The translations under genes were made by a program, and so were the position numbers. From Cyclobacteriaceae bacterium (GTDB lineage: Bacteria > Bacteroidota > Bacteroidia > Cytophagales > Cyclobacteriaceae), in assembly GCA_028279155.1 (NCBI GenBank), contig JANQST010000395.1, forward strand, positions 1 to 6,421: a stretch of DNA of 6,421 nt, read 5' to 3'. Of the stretch, positions 1 through 6,421 are shown in pieces; position 1 is the stretch's first letter, and every line of letters starts with the position of its first letter. The notes beneath the pieces are model-generated. The model searched no databases and was not told the origin of the DNA. It worked only from the letters and a program-made list of their open reading frames with translations.

Positions 1-802
1 CTTCTTTTCCTCCGACCATCTTAGCGACCTCAAGGTTTTTCTTATCCTCCATCTCCGCGGTAATGTGATACGGGGCTTCCCGTCGATCAGGGTTTGTTAC
101 AATTGCTACAATGGTCTTAATAATCTGGCTGTCAGAATTCTCATTATCCTTATCCAAAATGATGATGGATTTGGAATCAAAGGGGTTTGCAATCTGCAAA
201 TCGTGAACGTCAATTGGATTACCTGTTCTGCATATTACAACCGTATTTCCTGTATCGCCAACCTTGTCTTTGATTTCGTCCTCCATTTCGACTTTATCCA
301 TATCGGCCAGGATGACAATAACCCCTCGCTTCTGATTTTCATTGGCCTCAACAATTTCCGGGATTATGGTAAATATTTTTGAAGACCAACCTAAAATCAA
401 TAGGTGATCCTCCTCTATTACAAACGACCGTCCTTTTCTAAGATCTTCTAGTTTGGTAAGAATACCATTGGAAACCAAACCAATCAAAGCACTAATGATG
501 ACAAGACCTAGAATTGTCACAAACATCATGAATGATTGGAAAGGCCAATTGTCCTCATGCTCCCCTACCGTCCCTGGATCCAGCATGTGAGTAAGGTTGA
601 CCCAAATAGATTCAAAGACACCAAAATCGTTATTTAGAATTTGGTGATCCGGATGTAGTCCAAGGGCAAGTAGTATAAGGGCAAAACCTATGACAAATAC
701 AAGGGTGACAATGGCCAGCCCTTTGATCATGTTCATAGTACCTTTCGAAACGAAAGTGTCAAATTTATACTTGAGTTTATCCGAGAAGGAAACGTTTTTC
801 AT
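1..802 (-). CDS. CASTOR/POLLUX (DMI1)-type ion channel, N-terminal part (cut by the left edge)
   Basis: The minus strand is open from an ATG at 802-800 to the left edge, giving 267 codons without a stop; the C-terminus lies outside the window. The protein begins MKNVSFSDKLKYKFDTF. It has a first membrane helix at about residues 26-48, a pore-loop-like stretch at 61-80 containing LDPGTVG, and a second helix at about 86-112. The sequence LRKGRSFVIEEDHLLILGW (121-139) then opens a Rossmann-like RCK/TrkA-N-type nucleotide- or ion-binding region. This two-helix-plus-RCK layout, with the 'LRKGRS..E..H.LILGWS' junction, is typical of bacterial relatives of the plant nuclear ion channels CASTOR and POLLUX/DMI1, which are gated by a cytoplasmic RCK ring. 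I infer a cation channel in the inner membrane; ion selectivity cannot be read from sequence. No Shine-Dalgarno sequence precedes the ATG, as is usual in Bacteroidota. The gene is divergent from the TAXI lipoprotein gene. Family assignment is fairly sure; the physiological role is unknown. Confidence 0.85.
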   Translation of the reverse strand, partial: MKNVSFSDKLKYKFDTFVSKGTMNMIKGLAIVTLVFVIGFALILLALGLHPDHQILNNDFGVFESIWVNLTHMLDPGTVGEHEDNWPFQSFMMFVTILGLVIISALIGLVSNGILTKLEDLRKGRSFVIEEDHLLILGWSSKIFTIIPEIVEANENQKRGVIVILADMDKVEMEDEIKDKVGDTGNTVVICRTGNPIDVHDLQIANPFDSKSIIILDKDNENSDSQIIKTIVAIVTNPDRREAPYHITAEMEDKKNLEVAKMVGGKE

Positions 803-956
803 TCAAAAATCTTAGTTAGATTACTAGCGGTGTTTATATAACTCCTAAAATACTGCAATTTAATGGAAAACGGCTTTTAATTGATTTTTTACCATGTGTC
901 TACATCTTGACACTATTAAATTGTTGCTTATTGTTAATGTTTGAGAAAATTTGAAG
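803..956. promoter_or_regulatory. Divergent intergenic region between the channel and TAXI genes
   Basis: This AT-rich, 154-base stretch separates two divergent genes, so it should hold promoters for both. On the plus strand TTGACA lies at 907-912, with a weak TATTGT at 929-934, a sigma-70-like pair 16 bases apart. AATGTTTG at 936-943 is one mismatch from the Bacteroidota -7 consensus TAnnTTTG, but no TTG sits at the usual distance upstream. A perfect dyad overlaps the TTGACA (listed separately). None of these is strong enough to fix a transcription start. I see no convincing promoter on the minus strand and no RNA gene. Confidence 0.35.
896..913. repeat. Short dyad GTGTC-N8-GACAC, possible operator
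   Basis: Two perfect 5-base arms (896-900 and 909-913) flank an 8-base spacer in the divergent intergenic region. The right arm overlaps TTGACA (907-912), a possible -35 element for the TAXI gene. Size and spacing would suit a dimeric regulator. However, a 5-base inverted repeat is expected fairly often by chance in 154 bases, so this is only a candidate. Confidence 0.2.
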
Positions 957-2207
957 ATGAAGCAATCGATATTCTTATTCTTGGGACTCTTGCTAGTGTT
1001 AGCATCATGTAATCCAACAACAGTTACATTCTCATTTATCTATAACCCGGATGGACCAAATCCTGAGGTTGCTGAAAACATGAAGCGTGTTTTAGAAGGA
1101 GAGTTTAACGTTGAGATTAAACTGGTTGAGGGTGTCCATACAAATGCTAACATTGACAGCCTTCTCCAGGACCGGGTAGATTTCGCGTTGGTCGAGAACT
1201 ATATACCGTATCAGAAGGGGGTAAATTCGGCATTCTCCTTTTATTCCGAAGTACTTCATGTTTTTTATGATAAAGAGCTTAACCCACAATCTTTTGAGGA
1301 GCTGATCTATGATAAGACGGTCTTTGTGGGAAGAAGAGGTTCACCATCCTATCATATGATGATGGATCTTTTCAACTTTTATGGGTTGGATCAGAGCAGG
1401 ATAAACATCAGTTTTAATATCGTTCAATGTGATGTAATAGTTCTACTTTCAACGCTCCTAACAGAAGATGAGTTAATGGGTTTCCGTGACTTCAAACTTT
1501 ATTCTTTTGACGACATTGACACCTATGGAATGGGAGGATCTTCAGTTGAAGGTATTTCTTTGAAATATCCAAGAATAGATCCTTTTGTAATTCCTAGAAA
1601 AACTTATGGAGATTTCACGAACGAACCTGTTGTGACATTATCCATTGATGTAGTTATGATGGTTCGATCTGGAATGGGAACAATCGCTGTGACGGACTTA
1701 ACTAAGACGATGCTTCGTAACCGCCAAACATTTGCCCCGATTGATCCACTTCTTTACCGTGGGATGAAAGAAGACTTTGATCAGTCCAAGCTTAATTTTC
1801 CATTGCATGAGGGTGCCAGGGTTTTCCTTGATAGAGACGAGCCAAGTTTCTTGGAGCGATATGCCGAATTAGGAGGTGTGGTTTTCTCAATCGTTATTGC
1901 CATCATCGGTGGATTGGTTTCTCTTACGAAATGGCAAACCCAGAAAAAGAAAGACAAAGTTGATGAGTTTTACGAAGAGCTTTTAGCTGTTAAAAACACC
2001 ATTTCCAAAATATCAAATATCAAAGAGGGTCTTCAAAAGATCAAGGCAGTTCAAGCTTCCCAAAACAAGGCTTTTGAAATGTTGATCAGTGAAGAACTGG
2101 TAGCCAACGATAGTTTTAGAATTTACATGGAGCTATCCAAGGAGACTATTGGTGAACTTAGGGGGAGAATGCGAACGATAAAAGCTTTGGAAGGCAAAAA
2201 CTCATAA
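957..2207 (+). CDS. TAXI-family (TRAP-type) solute-binding lipoprotein with a C-terminal membrane helix
   Basis: The protein has 416 residues from the ATG at 957; an in-frame TTG at 951 would add two residues but has no better context. Residues 1-18 form a lipoprotein signal with lipobox LASC, lipidated at Cys18. The region from about 22 to 270 matches the TAXI family of TRAP solute receptors: VENYIPYQKG near the N-terminal lobe, VFVGRRGSPSYHM, and KTYGDFTNEPVVTLSIDV in the second lobe. A family-specific tail follows: FPLHEGA (281-287), PSFLERYAEL (296-305), a membrane helix at about 306-324, then a Lys-rich, helical, coiled-coil-like segment of about 92 residues. By the positive-inside rule the tail is cytoplasmic. 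The protein would then be held in the inner membrane by both lipid and helix. No TRAP permease (DctQ/DctM or fused) gene is visible. The ligand is unknown; TAXI proteins in general bind small organic acids or amino acids. The gene is separated from mreB by 88 bases, so co-transcription is possible but not shown. Confidence 0.85.
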   Translation: MKQSIFLFLGLLLVLASCNPTTVTFSFIYNPDGPNPEVAENMKRVLEGEFNVEIKLVEGVHTNANIDSLLQDRVDFALVENYIPYQKGVNSAFSFYSEVLHVFYDKELNPQSFEELIYDKTVFVGRRGSPSYHMMMDLFNFYGLDQSRINISFNIVQCDVIVLLSTLLTEDELMGFRDFKLYSFDDIDTYGMGGSSVEGISLKYPRIDPFVIPRKTYGDFTNEPVVTLSIDVVMMVRSGMGTIAVTDLTKTMLRNRQTFAPIDPLLYRGMKEDFDQSKLNFPLHEGARVFLDRDEPSFLERYAELGGVVFSIVIAIIGGLVSLTKWQTQKKKDKVDEFYEELLAVKNTISKISNIKEGLQKIKAVQASQNKAFEMLISEELVANDSFRIYMELSKETIGELRGRMRTIKALEGKNS

Positions 2208-2295
2208 GTCAGAATAAAATCACATTAGCTTATTGTGAATAACTCCCATTAAGCAATTTCGCACTAAATTCGAGGCAAATTTTGAGTGACAATTA
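2208..2295 (+). promoter_or_regulatory. Intergenic leader upstream of mreB
   Basis: These 88 AT-rich bases lie between the TAXI gene and mreB. There is no GC-rich hairpin followed by a T-run, so no intrinsic terminator is visible for the upstream gene. The only small hairpin is TTATT-GTG-AATAA (2230-2242), which is weak. Two 7-of-8 matches to the Bacteroidota -7 element TAnnTTTG occur (TAAATTCG at 2265-2272, AAATTTTG at 2277-2284). Neither has a TTG at the right distance upstream, so no mreB promoter can be fixed. No Shine-Dalgarno sequence is seen before the mreB ATG. Confidence 0.3.
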
Positions 2296-2300
2296 ATGGG
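2245..2300 (+). repeat. 8-base inverted repeat whose right arm covers the mreB start codon
   Basis: CCCATTAA at 2245-2252 is perfectly complementary to TTAATGGG at 2293-2300, with 40 bases between. The right arm contains the mreB ATG (2296-2298). If transcription begins upstream of 2245, the arms could pair in the mRNA and hide the start codon. The match does not extend beyond eight bases on either side, and the loop is long, so chance is a real alternative. Confidence 0.3.
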
Positions 2301-3324
2301 CCTTTTCGATTTTTTTCAGAGCGATATTGCAATTGATCTTGGTACTGCTAACACACTGATAATCAGCAAAGACACAGTCTTGGTTGATGAGCCTTCAATT
2401 ATTGCAATTGATAAGAGTTCCAACAAGGTATTGGCCATCGGAAAGCAGGCGATGCGAATGCATGAAAAGACGCATGAAAATATTAAAACGATCCGACCGC
2501 TTAAAGATGGGGTGATCGCCGATTTCCATGCAGCAGAACATATGATCCGAGGGATGATCAAAATGATGGATGGAGGAAAGAAGTCACTTTTTCCTGCCTC
2601 ACATCGAATGATCATTTGTATTCCTTCAGGTATTACTGAAGTTGAGAAAAGAGCGGTTCGGGATTCGGCGGAGCATGCCGGAGCAAAAGAGGTTTATATG
2701 ATTCATGAGCCGATAGCTGCAGCAATTGGTATCGGTATTGATATTGATCAGCCTGTTGGTAGCATGGTGGTAGATATAGGAGGAGGAACAACAGAGATCG
2801 CCGTAATAGCACTTAGTGGTATCGTATGCGACCAATCGATCCGAGTAGCAGGGGATTCCTTTAACAAGGATATCCTTGACTATATGCGAAGACAGCATAA
2901 TTTGTTAATTGGAGAACGGACAGCAGAGAAGGTAAAGATTGAGGTTGGATCAGCATTGACGGAATTGGAAGATGGCCCGGAAGATTACGAAATAAGAGGG
3001 AGGGATTTAATGACTGGTATTCCTAAAGTTATAAAGATCTCCTATTCAGAAATTGCTTTTGCGATTGATAAATCCGTTTCCAAAATAGAAGAAGCAGTTC
3101 TCAAAGCATTGGAGATCTCACCTCCGGAGCTTTCTGCTGATATTTATGATAATGGAATCTATTTGACGGGAGGGGGTGCAATGCTACGTGGATTGGACAG
3201 AAGGCTTGCGATGAAAACGAAGCTTCCTATCCATATTGCGGAAGATCCTTTGAGGGCGGTGGTGCGTGGTACCGGAAATGCACTTAAGAACTTAACGCAT
3301 TACAAGCCGGTCTTAATGACGTAA
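2296..3324 (+). CDS. mreB: Rod shape-determining protein MreB (bacterial actin)
   Basis: This is the actin-like ATPase that polymerises on the inner face of the cytoplasmic membrane and guides the elongation machinery for peptidoglycan synthesis. At 342 residues it has the normal family length. It starts with the short hydrophobic MGLFDFF, usual in MreB. The phosphate-1 motif is DIAIDLGTANT (10-20), the phosphate-2 motif is VVDIGGGTTE (158-167), and the adenosine motif is YLTGGGAML (289-297). HEPIAAAIG and RVAGDSFN between them are also typical of MreB. The ATG at 2296 is the natural start because the conserved N-terminus begins there, although no Shine-Dalgarno sequence is present. It is the first gene of the mreBCD-mrdA cluster, with mreC starting 7 bases after its stop. 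Nothing is missing or unusual in the protein. Assignment is very sure. Confidence 0.98.
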   Translation: MGLFDFFQSDIAIDLGTANTLIISKDTVLVDEPSIIAIDKSSNKVLAIGKQAMRMHEKTHENIKTIRPLKDGVIADFHAAEHMIRGMIKMMDGGKKSLFPASHRMIICIPSGITEVEKRAVRDSAEHAGAKEVYMIHEPIAAAIGIGIDIDQPVGSMVVDIGGGTTEIAVIALSGIVCDQSIRVAGDSFNKDILDYMRRQHNLLIGERTAEKVKIEVGSALTELEDGPEDYEIRGRDLMTGIPKVIKISYSEIAFAIDKSVSKIEEAVLKALEISPPELSADIYDNGIYLTGGGAMLRGLDRRLAMKTKLPIHIAEDPLRAVVRGTGNALKNLTHYKPVLMT

Positions 3325-3331
3325 TTCGCGG

Positions 3332-4132
3332 ATGAGAAAGCTACTAGACTTTCTATACCGCAGAAGAACCTTTGCCATATTCCTTGGTCTCGAAATCGTT
3401 TGCGCCTGGTTGATTGTTAGTTTCAATCAACGTCAAAATGCCGACTTCCTAAATTCAAGTAACGCTCTTTCTGCACGTATCTCTACAGGCTCTCAAAATG
3501 TGTCTGACTATTTTGACCTAATTGAGATAAATGAGCAGTTGATGCTCGAAAATGAATTGCTCCAGGCTAGATTGAATGCCAACTTAGCATTCGCAGATGG
3601 TTTGTCGATTCCTTCGGAGACCTACCTAGTGAAAGGAGCACGTGTTATCAATAATACGTTTAGGAGATCAACGAATTTCCTTACCATTTTGGCTGGACAA
3701 GAGCAAGGCATTTCCCCTGGTATGGGCGTTATTTCTACAGCAGGAGTTGTTGGACAGGTAAAATCGGTATCAAATCGATATGCCACTGTTTATTCGATGC
3801 TTCACCCTCAAATGCTCGTGTCTTCTACGGTAAAAAGGACGGACACTAATTGTTCTGTACAATGGGACCAGGAATCTTACGATAAAGCAAGTTTGAAGTT
3901 TGTTCCTCGCCACATCGGATTGAAGGTAGGTGATACTATTGTGACCTCAGGATTCAATTCAGTATTTCCACCGAATATAAATGTTGGTGTGGTTTCAGAC
4001 CTCAACCTTGAAGATCATATGACTTTTTATGAAGCTAAGATCAAGCTGACTGTAGATTTTACTTCATTGCCGAGTGTATTCGTTGTTGTTCATGAAATGA
4101 AATTGGAAAAAGATAGTGTAGAGTCATTATGA
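3332..4132 (+). CDS. mreC: Rod shape-determining protein MreC
   Basis: MreC is a bitopic inner-membrane protein that links MreB and MreD to PBP2 and activates the elongasome from the periplasmic side. The 266-residue product has a short basic N-terminus (MRKLLDFLYRRR) and one membrane helix at about residues 13-31. A periplasmic coiled-coil-like segment rich in Glu, Leu and Asn follows at about 35-85. The beta-rich MreC domain from about residue 100 onward includes GISPGMGVISTAGVVGQVKS and GDTIVTSGFNSVFPP (from Gly200). The length is usual for Bacteroidota. It starts 7 bases after mreB, without a visible Shine-Dalgarno sequence, and its stop codon overlaps the mreD start as ATGA, which points to translational coupling. 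Confidence 0.95.
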   Translation: MRKLLDFLYRRRTFAIFLGLEIVCAWLIVSFNQRQNADFLNSSNALSARISTGSQNVSDYFDLIEINEQLMLENELLQARLNANLAFADGLSIPSETYLVKGARVINNTFRRSTNFLTILAGQEQGISPGMGVISTAGVVGQVKSVSNRYATVYSMLHPQMLVSSTVKRTDTNCSVQWDQESYDKASLKFVPRHIGLKVGDTIVTSGFNSVFPPNINVGVVSDLNLEDHMTFYEAKIKLTVDFTSLPSVFVVVHEMKLEKDSVESL

Positions 4133-4644
4133 ATAGAGTCAATATTCGTGAACAGGTTTCAAACTTCATTGCGCTCTTTTTGATCCAATTACCATTGCTA
4201 TACAGGATTACATTGTGGGACAGGGCTTTCGGGTTCTTTTATGTGGGATTTCTTGTTCTACTTCCATTTCGAATCAGCAGATCCTACCTTCTTGTAGCAG
4301 GTTTCTTAACTGGACTTGTGGTTGACGTATTTTCAAATACTCCCGGAATCCACGCTGGTGCCTGCGTATTTGTTATGTATATCCGAGATCTATGGTTGAA
4401 AATAGTTGTTGATGATACGGAGGAGCTGACCAATATCAATTACATATCTATCAAAAAAACCGGGTTCACATTATTTGTATTTCCGTTGGTGTTAATCCAC
4501 CATTTGATCATTTTTCTCGTAGAAAATGGAGGACTTCATTTGTTTGGACTCTTGACCTCAAAAACTATCCTGAGCTCACTGTTTAGTTTTGTGATCATTT
4601 TTGTCCTGAACTATTTGATAGTCCCTAAATCAAGAAGGCAATGA
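4129..4644 (+). CDS. mreD: Rod shape-determining protein MreD
   Basis: MreD is a small polytopic inner-membrane protein of the elongasome that works with MreC to modulate PBP2. The 171-residue product is strongly hydrophobic, with about five or six predicted membrane segments (approximately 10-30, 33-48, 52-70, 76-90, 110-130 and 143-166). The best family signature is GLVVDVFSNTPGIHAGACVF followed by YIRD, matching the conserved 'G.l.D.fs.tpGiHa.a' region of Bacteroidota MreD. MreD sequences diverge widely, so position in the cluster also supports the call. It overlaps mreC by four bases and mrdA by four bases, both as ATGA. Nothing appears truncated. Confidence 0.92.
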   Translation: MNRVNIREQVSNFIALFLIQLPLLYRITLWDRAFGFFYVGFLVLLPFRISRSYLLVAGFLTGLVVDVFSNTPGIHAGACVFVMYIRDLWLKIVVDDTEELTNINYISIKKTGFTLFVFPLVLIHHLIIFLVENGGLHLFGLLTSKTILSSLFSFVIIFVLNYLIVPKSRRQ

Positions 4645-6421
4645 GTAGTAGAGTTTTTGTCATACGGGCGTTCATTTTATTTGTGGTCATCACATTTTCT
4701 GTTCGACTGTTTAGCATTCAGATCATTGACGAAAACTATAAAATTGCTGCAGAGAATAATGTAGTTCAGAAAATAGTTCAGTACCCATACCGAGGGCTGG
4801 TCTATGATGCAAGAGATAGCCTGGTTGTTTACAACTCTCCTGTTTTTGATTTGATGGTGGTCCCGAAAGAAGCAAAGGTTGAGGACACCTTGAAATTTTG
4901 TAATCTTCTTGGGATTGAGGTTGAGGACTTTGAAAGCAAGATGAAAAAAGCGAAGGATTACTCCTCGATTTTGGCTTCACAATTTGTTGAACAGGTTTCA
5001 AATGAGTTGTTTGCAGTTCTTCAGGATCAGCTAGTTAACTATCCTGGCTTTTATGTTTTGCCTAGAACAATAAGATCTTATGAGACAGATGGGTTGGCAA
5101 ATGTTCTGGGATACGTTGGTGAAGTAAGCGGGAATTTTCTTGAAAAAGACACTACTGGATATTATCAATCAGGAGACTACATAGGAATCGGAGGTCTCGA
5201 AAAATCGTATGAAGATGTACTCAGAGGTAAGCGCGGCGCAACATATAAAGTTGTGAATGTTCAAGGAGTTGTTAAGGATGATTTCAGACAGGGCCGATTC
5301 GATACGTTACCTGATCCTGGTTTGGATGTTCAGCTAACTATTGATTTGGAGGTACAGCAATATGCGGAAAAATTGATGGCAGGAAAAGTGGGTAGTGTGG
5401 TAGCCATTGAGCCTTCTACTGGAAATATACTTGCGTTGGTTTCGGCTCCTAGCTATGACCCAATGCTTTTGAGCGGTAAAGCACTTAGTAAAAACTTTCC
5501 TATCCTGATCCAGGATGAAAACAAGCCCTTGTTCAATCGTCCACTTCAGGCAAGGTATCCTCCAGGATCTATGTTCAAAACGCTCCAGGGTATAATAGCT
5601 ATGGACATGGGAGTGGTCGGTAAGGATGAAGAGATTACAACTGATGGATCCAATATTGGCGATCTAGCTCCTCCAGGAGTTTATGCCATGGAAAAAGCGA
5701 TCCAGTACTCATCCAATAACTATTTCTATTTGGTAATGAAGCGAATGGTACAACAAGGTGTTGATGAGAGCGCCTTTTTGGATAGCCGCATAGGTTTTGA
5801 AAGATGGCGTGAAATGGTAAAATTATTTGGCATTGGAAGGAGGCTTGGTGTTGACCTACCAAATGAGATTCTTGGGAACGTACCAAGCATCGAATACTAC
5901 GATCGATTGTATGGAGTCAATAGATGGAAATATTCAAATATTGGCTCACTAAGTATCGGACAAGGTGAGCTGTTGGTTTCTCCTCTTCAGATGGCAAACC
6001 TAGGGGCCATTTTAGCCAACAGAGGGTATTTCATTACACCACATGTGGTCAAAAGAGTTGACGATTGGCCAAATCCGAATATCAAAAAAGAAACTTTGCC
6101 TTTCGATGCAATTCATTATGAGACCATCATTGACGGGATGGAAAAAGTAGTCAGAGATGGGTCGGGTCGCAGGGGGTACCTAGACAGCCTCTTTCTATGC
6201 GGAAAGACAAGTACGGTCCAAAATCCTCACGGTGAGGATCATTCAGGATTTATGGGATTTGCACCAAAGCATGATTCAAAGATTGCGATTGCAGCCTATG
6301 TAGAAAATGCTGGACAAGGAGGAAGAGCAGCTGTTTCCGTCGCAAGTTTGATTGCCGAGAAATACATATTTGGAGAAATTTCAAGACCCTGGCTGGAAGA
6401 TTATGTCACGAAGGAACTTTA
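4641..6421 (+). CDS. mrdA: Penicillin-binding protein 2, elongasome transpeptidase (3' end cut by the window)
   Basis: This class B PBP cross-links peptidoglycan during side-wall growth with RodA, MreC and MreD. The frame is open from the ATG at 4641, inside the mreD stop (ATGA), for 593 codons to the right edge. The last two bases are TA, so the next codon could be a stop or Tyr; the family length suggests the end is near. A membrane anchor lies at about residues 5-25. The pedestal/dimer domain starts with YPYRGLVYDARD (about 48-59), and GIGGLEKSYEDVLRG begins at 182. The transpeptidase domain begins near GSVVAIEPSTGNILALVSAP (from 251). The active-site motifs are SMFK (Ser310 nucleophile, Lys313), SSN (357-359) and KTS-T (522-525), where KTG is usual. 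VQNPHGEDHSGFMGFAP and YVENAGQGG follow as in Bacteroidota PBP2. The loop between the first two motifs has no Cys or His. All other catalytic residues are intact, so the enzyme is probably active. Confidence 0.96.
   Translation, partial: MSSRVFVIRAFILFVVITFSVRLFSIQIIDENYKIAAENNVVQKIVQYPYRGLVYDARDSLVVYNSPVFDLMVVPKEAKVEDTLKFCNLLGIEVEDFESKMKKAKDYSSILASQFVEQVSNELFAVLQDQLVNYPGFYVLPRTIRSYETDGLANVLGYVGEVSGNFLEKDTTGYYQSGDYIGIGGLEKSYEDVLRGKRGATYKVVNVQGVVKDDFRQGRFDTLPDPGLDVQLTIDLEVQQYAEKLMAGKVGSVVAIEPSTGNILALVSAPSYDPMLLSGKALSKNFPILIQDENKPLFNRPLQARYPPGSMFKTLQGIIAMDMGVVGKDEEITTDGSNIGDLAPPGVYAMEKAIQYSSNNYFYLVMKRMVQQGVDESAFLDSRIGFERWREMVKLFGIGRRLGVDLPNEILGNVPSIEYYDRLYGVNRWKYSNIGSLSIGQGELLVSPLQMANLGAILANRGYFITPHVVKRVDDWPNPNIKKETLPFDAIHYETIIDGMEKVVRDGSGRRGYLDSLFLCGKTSTVQNPHGEDHSGFMGFAPKHDSKIAIAAYVENAGQGGRAAVSVASLIAEKYIFGEISRPWLEDYVTKEL

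Noticed and set aside
65..382. Plus-strand open frame of 105 codons near the left edge
   Set aside because: It lies entirely antisense to the RCK region of the channel gene, whose frame is uninterrupted and matches a known family. The product has no recognisable features.
951..956. TTG at 951 as start of the TAXI gene
   Set aside because: It adds only two residues before an in-frame ATG at 957. The ATG gives a normal lipoprotein signal (MKQ..., Cys18), and neither start has a clear ribosome binding site.
1092..1289. Minus-strand open frame inside the TAXI gene
   Set aside because: It is antisense to a well-supported TAXI domain and has no family resemblance or start context.
2208..2295. Intrinsic terminator between the TAXI gene and mreB
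   Set aside because: The only hairpin (TTATT-GTG-AATAA) is AT-only in its arms, short, and not followed by a T-run.
2316..2898. Two minus-strand open frames opposite mreB
   Set aside because: MreB is certain in this interval. The antisense products are compositionally odd and look like codon-use shadows.
4723..5001. Minus-strand open frame opposite mrdA, Gln/Ser/Pro-rich
   Set aside because: It is a shadow of the PBP2 coding frame, which is continuous here with the expected pedestal-domain motifs.
5635..5886. Minus-strand open frame opposite the PBP2 transpeptidase domain
   Set aside because: The PBP2 frame is intact through this stretch, including the SSN motif, so the antisense frame is not supported.
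6204..6215. KTS motif as a sign that mrdA is a pseudogene
   Set aside because: The frame is open for 593 codons, the Ser310/Lys313, SxN and Lys522 residues are present, and flanking motifs are conserved. A working variant is more likely.

Overview
The window looks like chromosomal DNA of a Bacteroidota bacterium, probably from the Cytophagales or a related order (the order is an inference). The support is the style of the MreB/MreC/MreD/PBP2 proteins, moderate-to-low GC, absence of clear Shine-Dalgarno sequences before most starts, and a lipoprotein in the LASC|N style. I see no phage, transposon, CRISPR or RNA gene; it reads as core genome with a less usual left flank.

Layout. The left 802 bases hold, on the minus strand, the N-terminal 267 codons of a CASTOR/POLLUX (DMI1)-type ion channel, running off the left edge. 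A 154-base divergent intergenic region follows. Next, on the plus strand, is a TAXI-family (TRAP-type) solute-binding lipoprotein of about 416 residues. It has an unusual C-terminal transmembrane helix and a charged, probably cytoplasmic, helical tail. After an 88-base gap comes a tight cell-shape cluster: mreB, mreC, mreD and mrdA (PBP2). Junctions within it are 7 bases (mreB-mreC), a 4-base ATGA overlap (mreC-mreD) and a 4-base ATGA overlap (mreD-mrdA). mrdA runs to the right edge and is nearly complete.

How they work together. MreB filaments on the inner face of the membrane, with MreC and MreD, position the elongasome. PBP2, the product of mrdA, is its transpeptidase, and a rodA gene would be expected just beyond the right edge. 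The TAXI protein and the channel are both predicted membrane or envelope proteins, but nothing in the sequence ties them functionally to wall elongation.

Most interesting points. The TAXI protein has a receptor-like architecture (lipid anchor, ligand domain, membrane helix, cytoplasmic tail) and no TRAP permease genes beside it. PBP2 carries KTS instead of KTG in its third active-site motif, and its loop between the SxxK and SxN motifs contains no Cys or His. An 8-base inverted repeat has one arm covering the mreB start codon. I did not find a clearly new multi-gene system.
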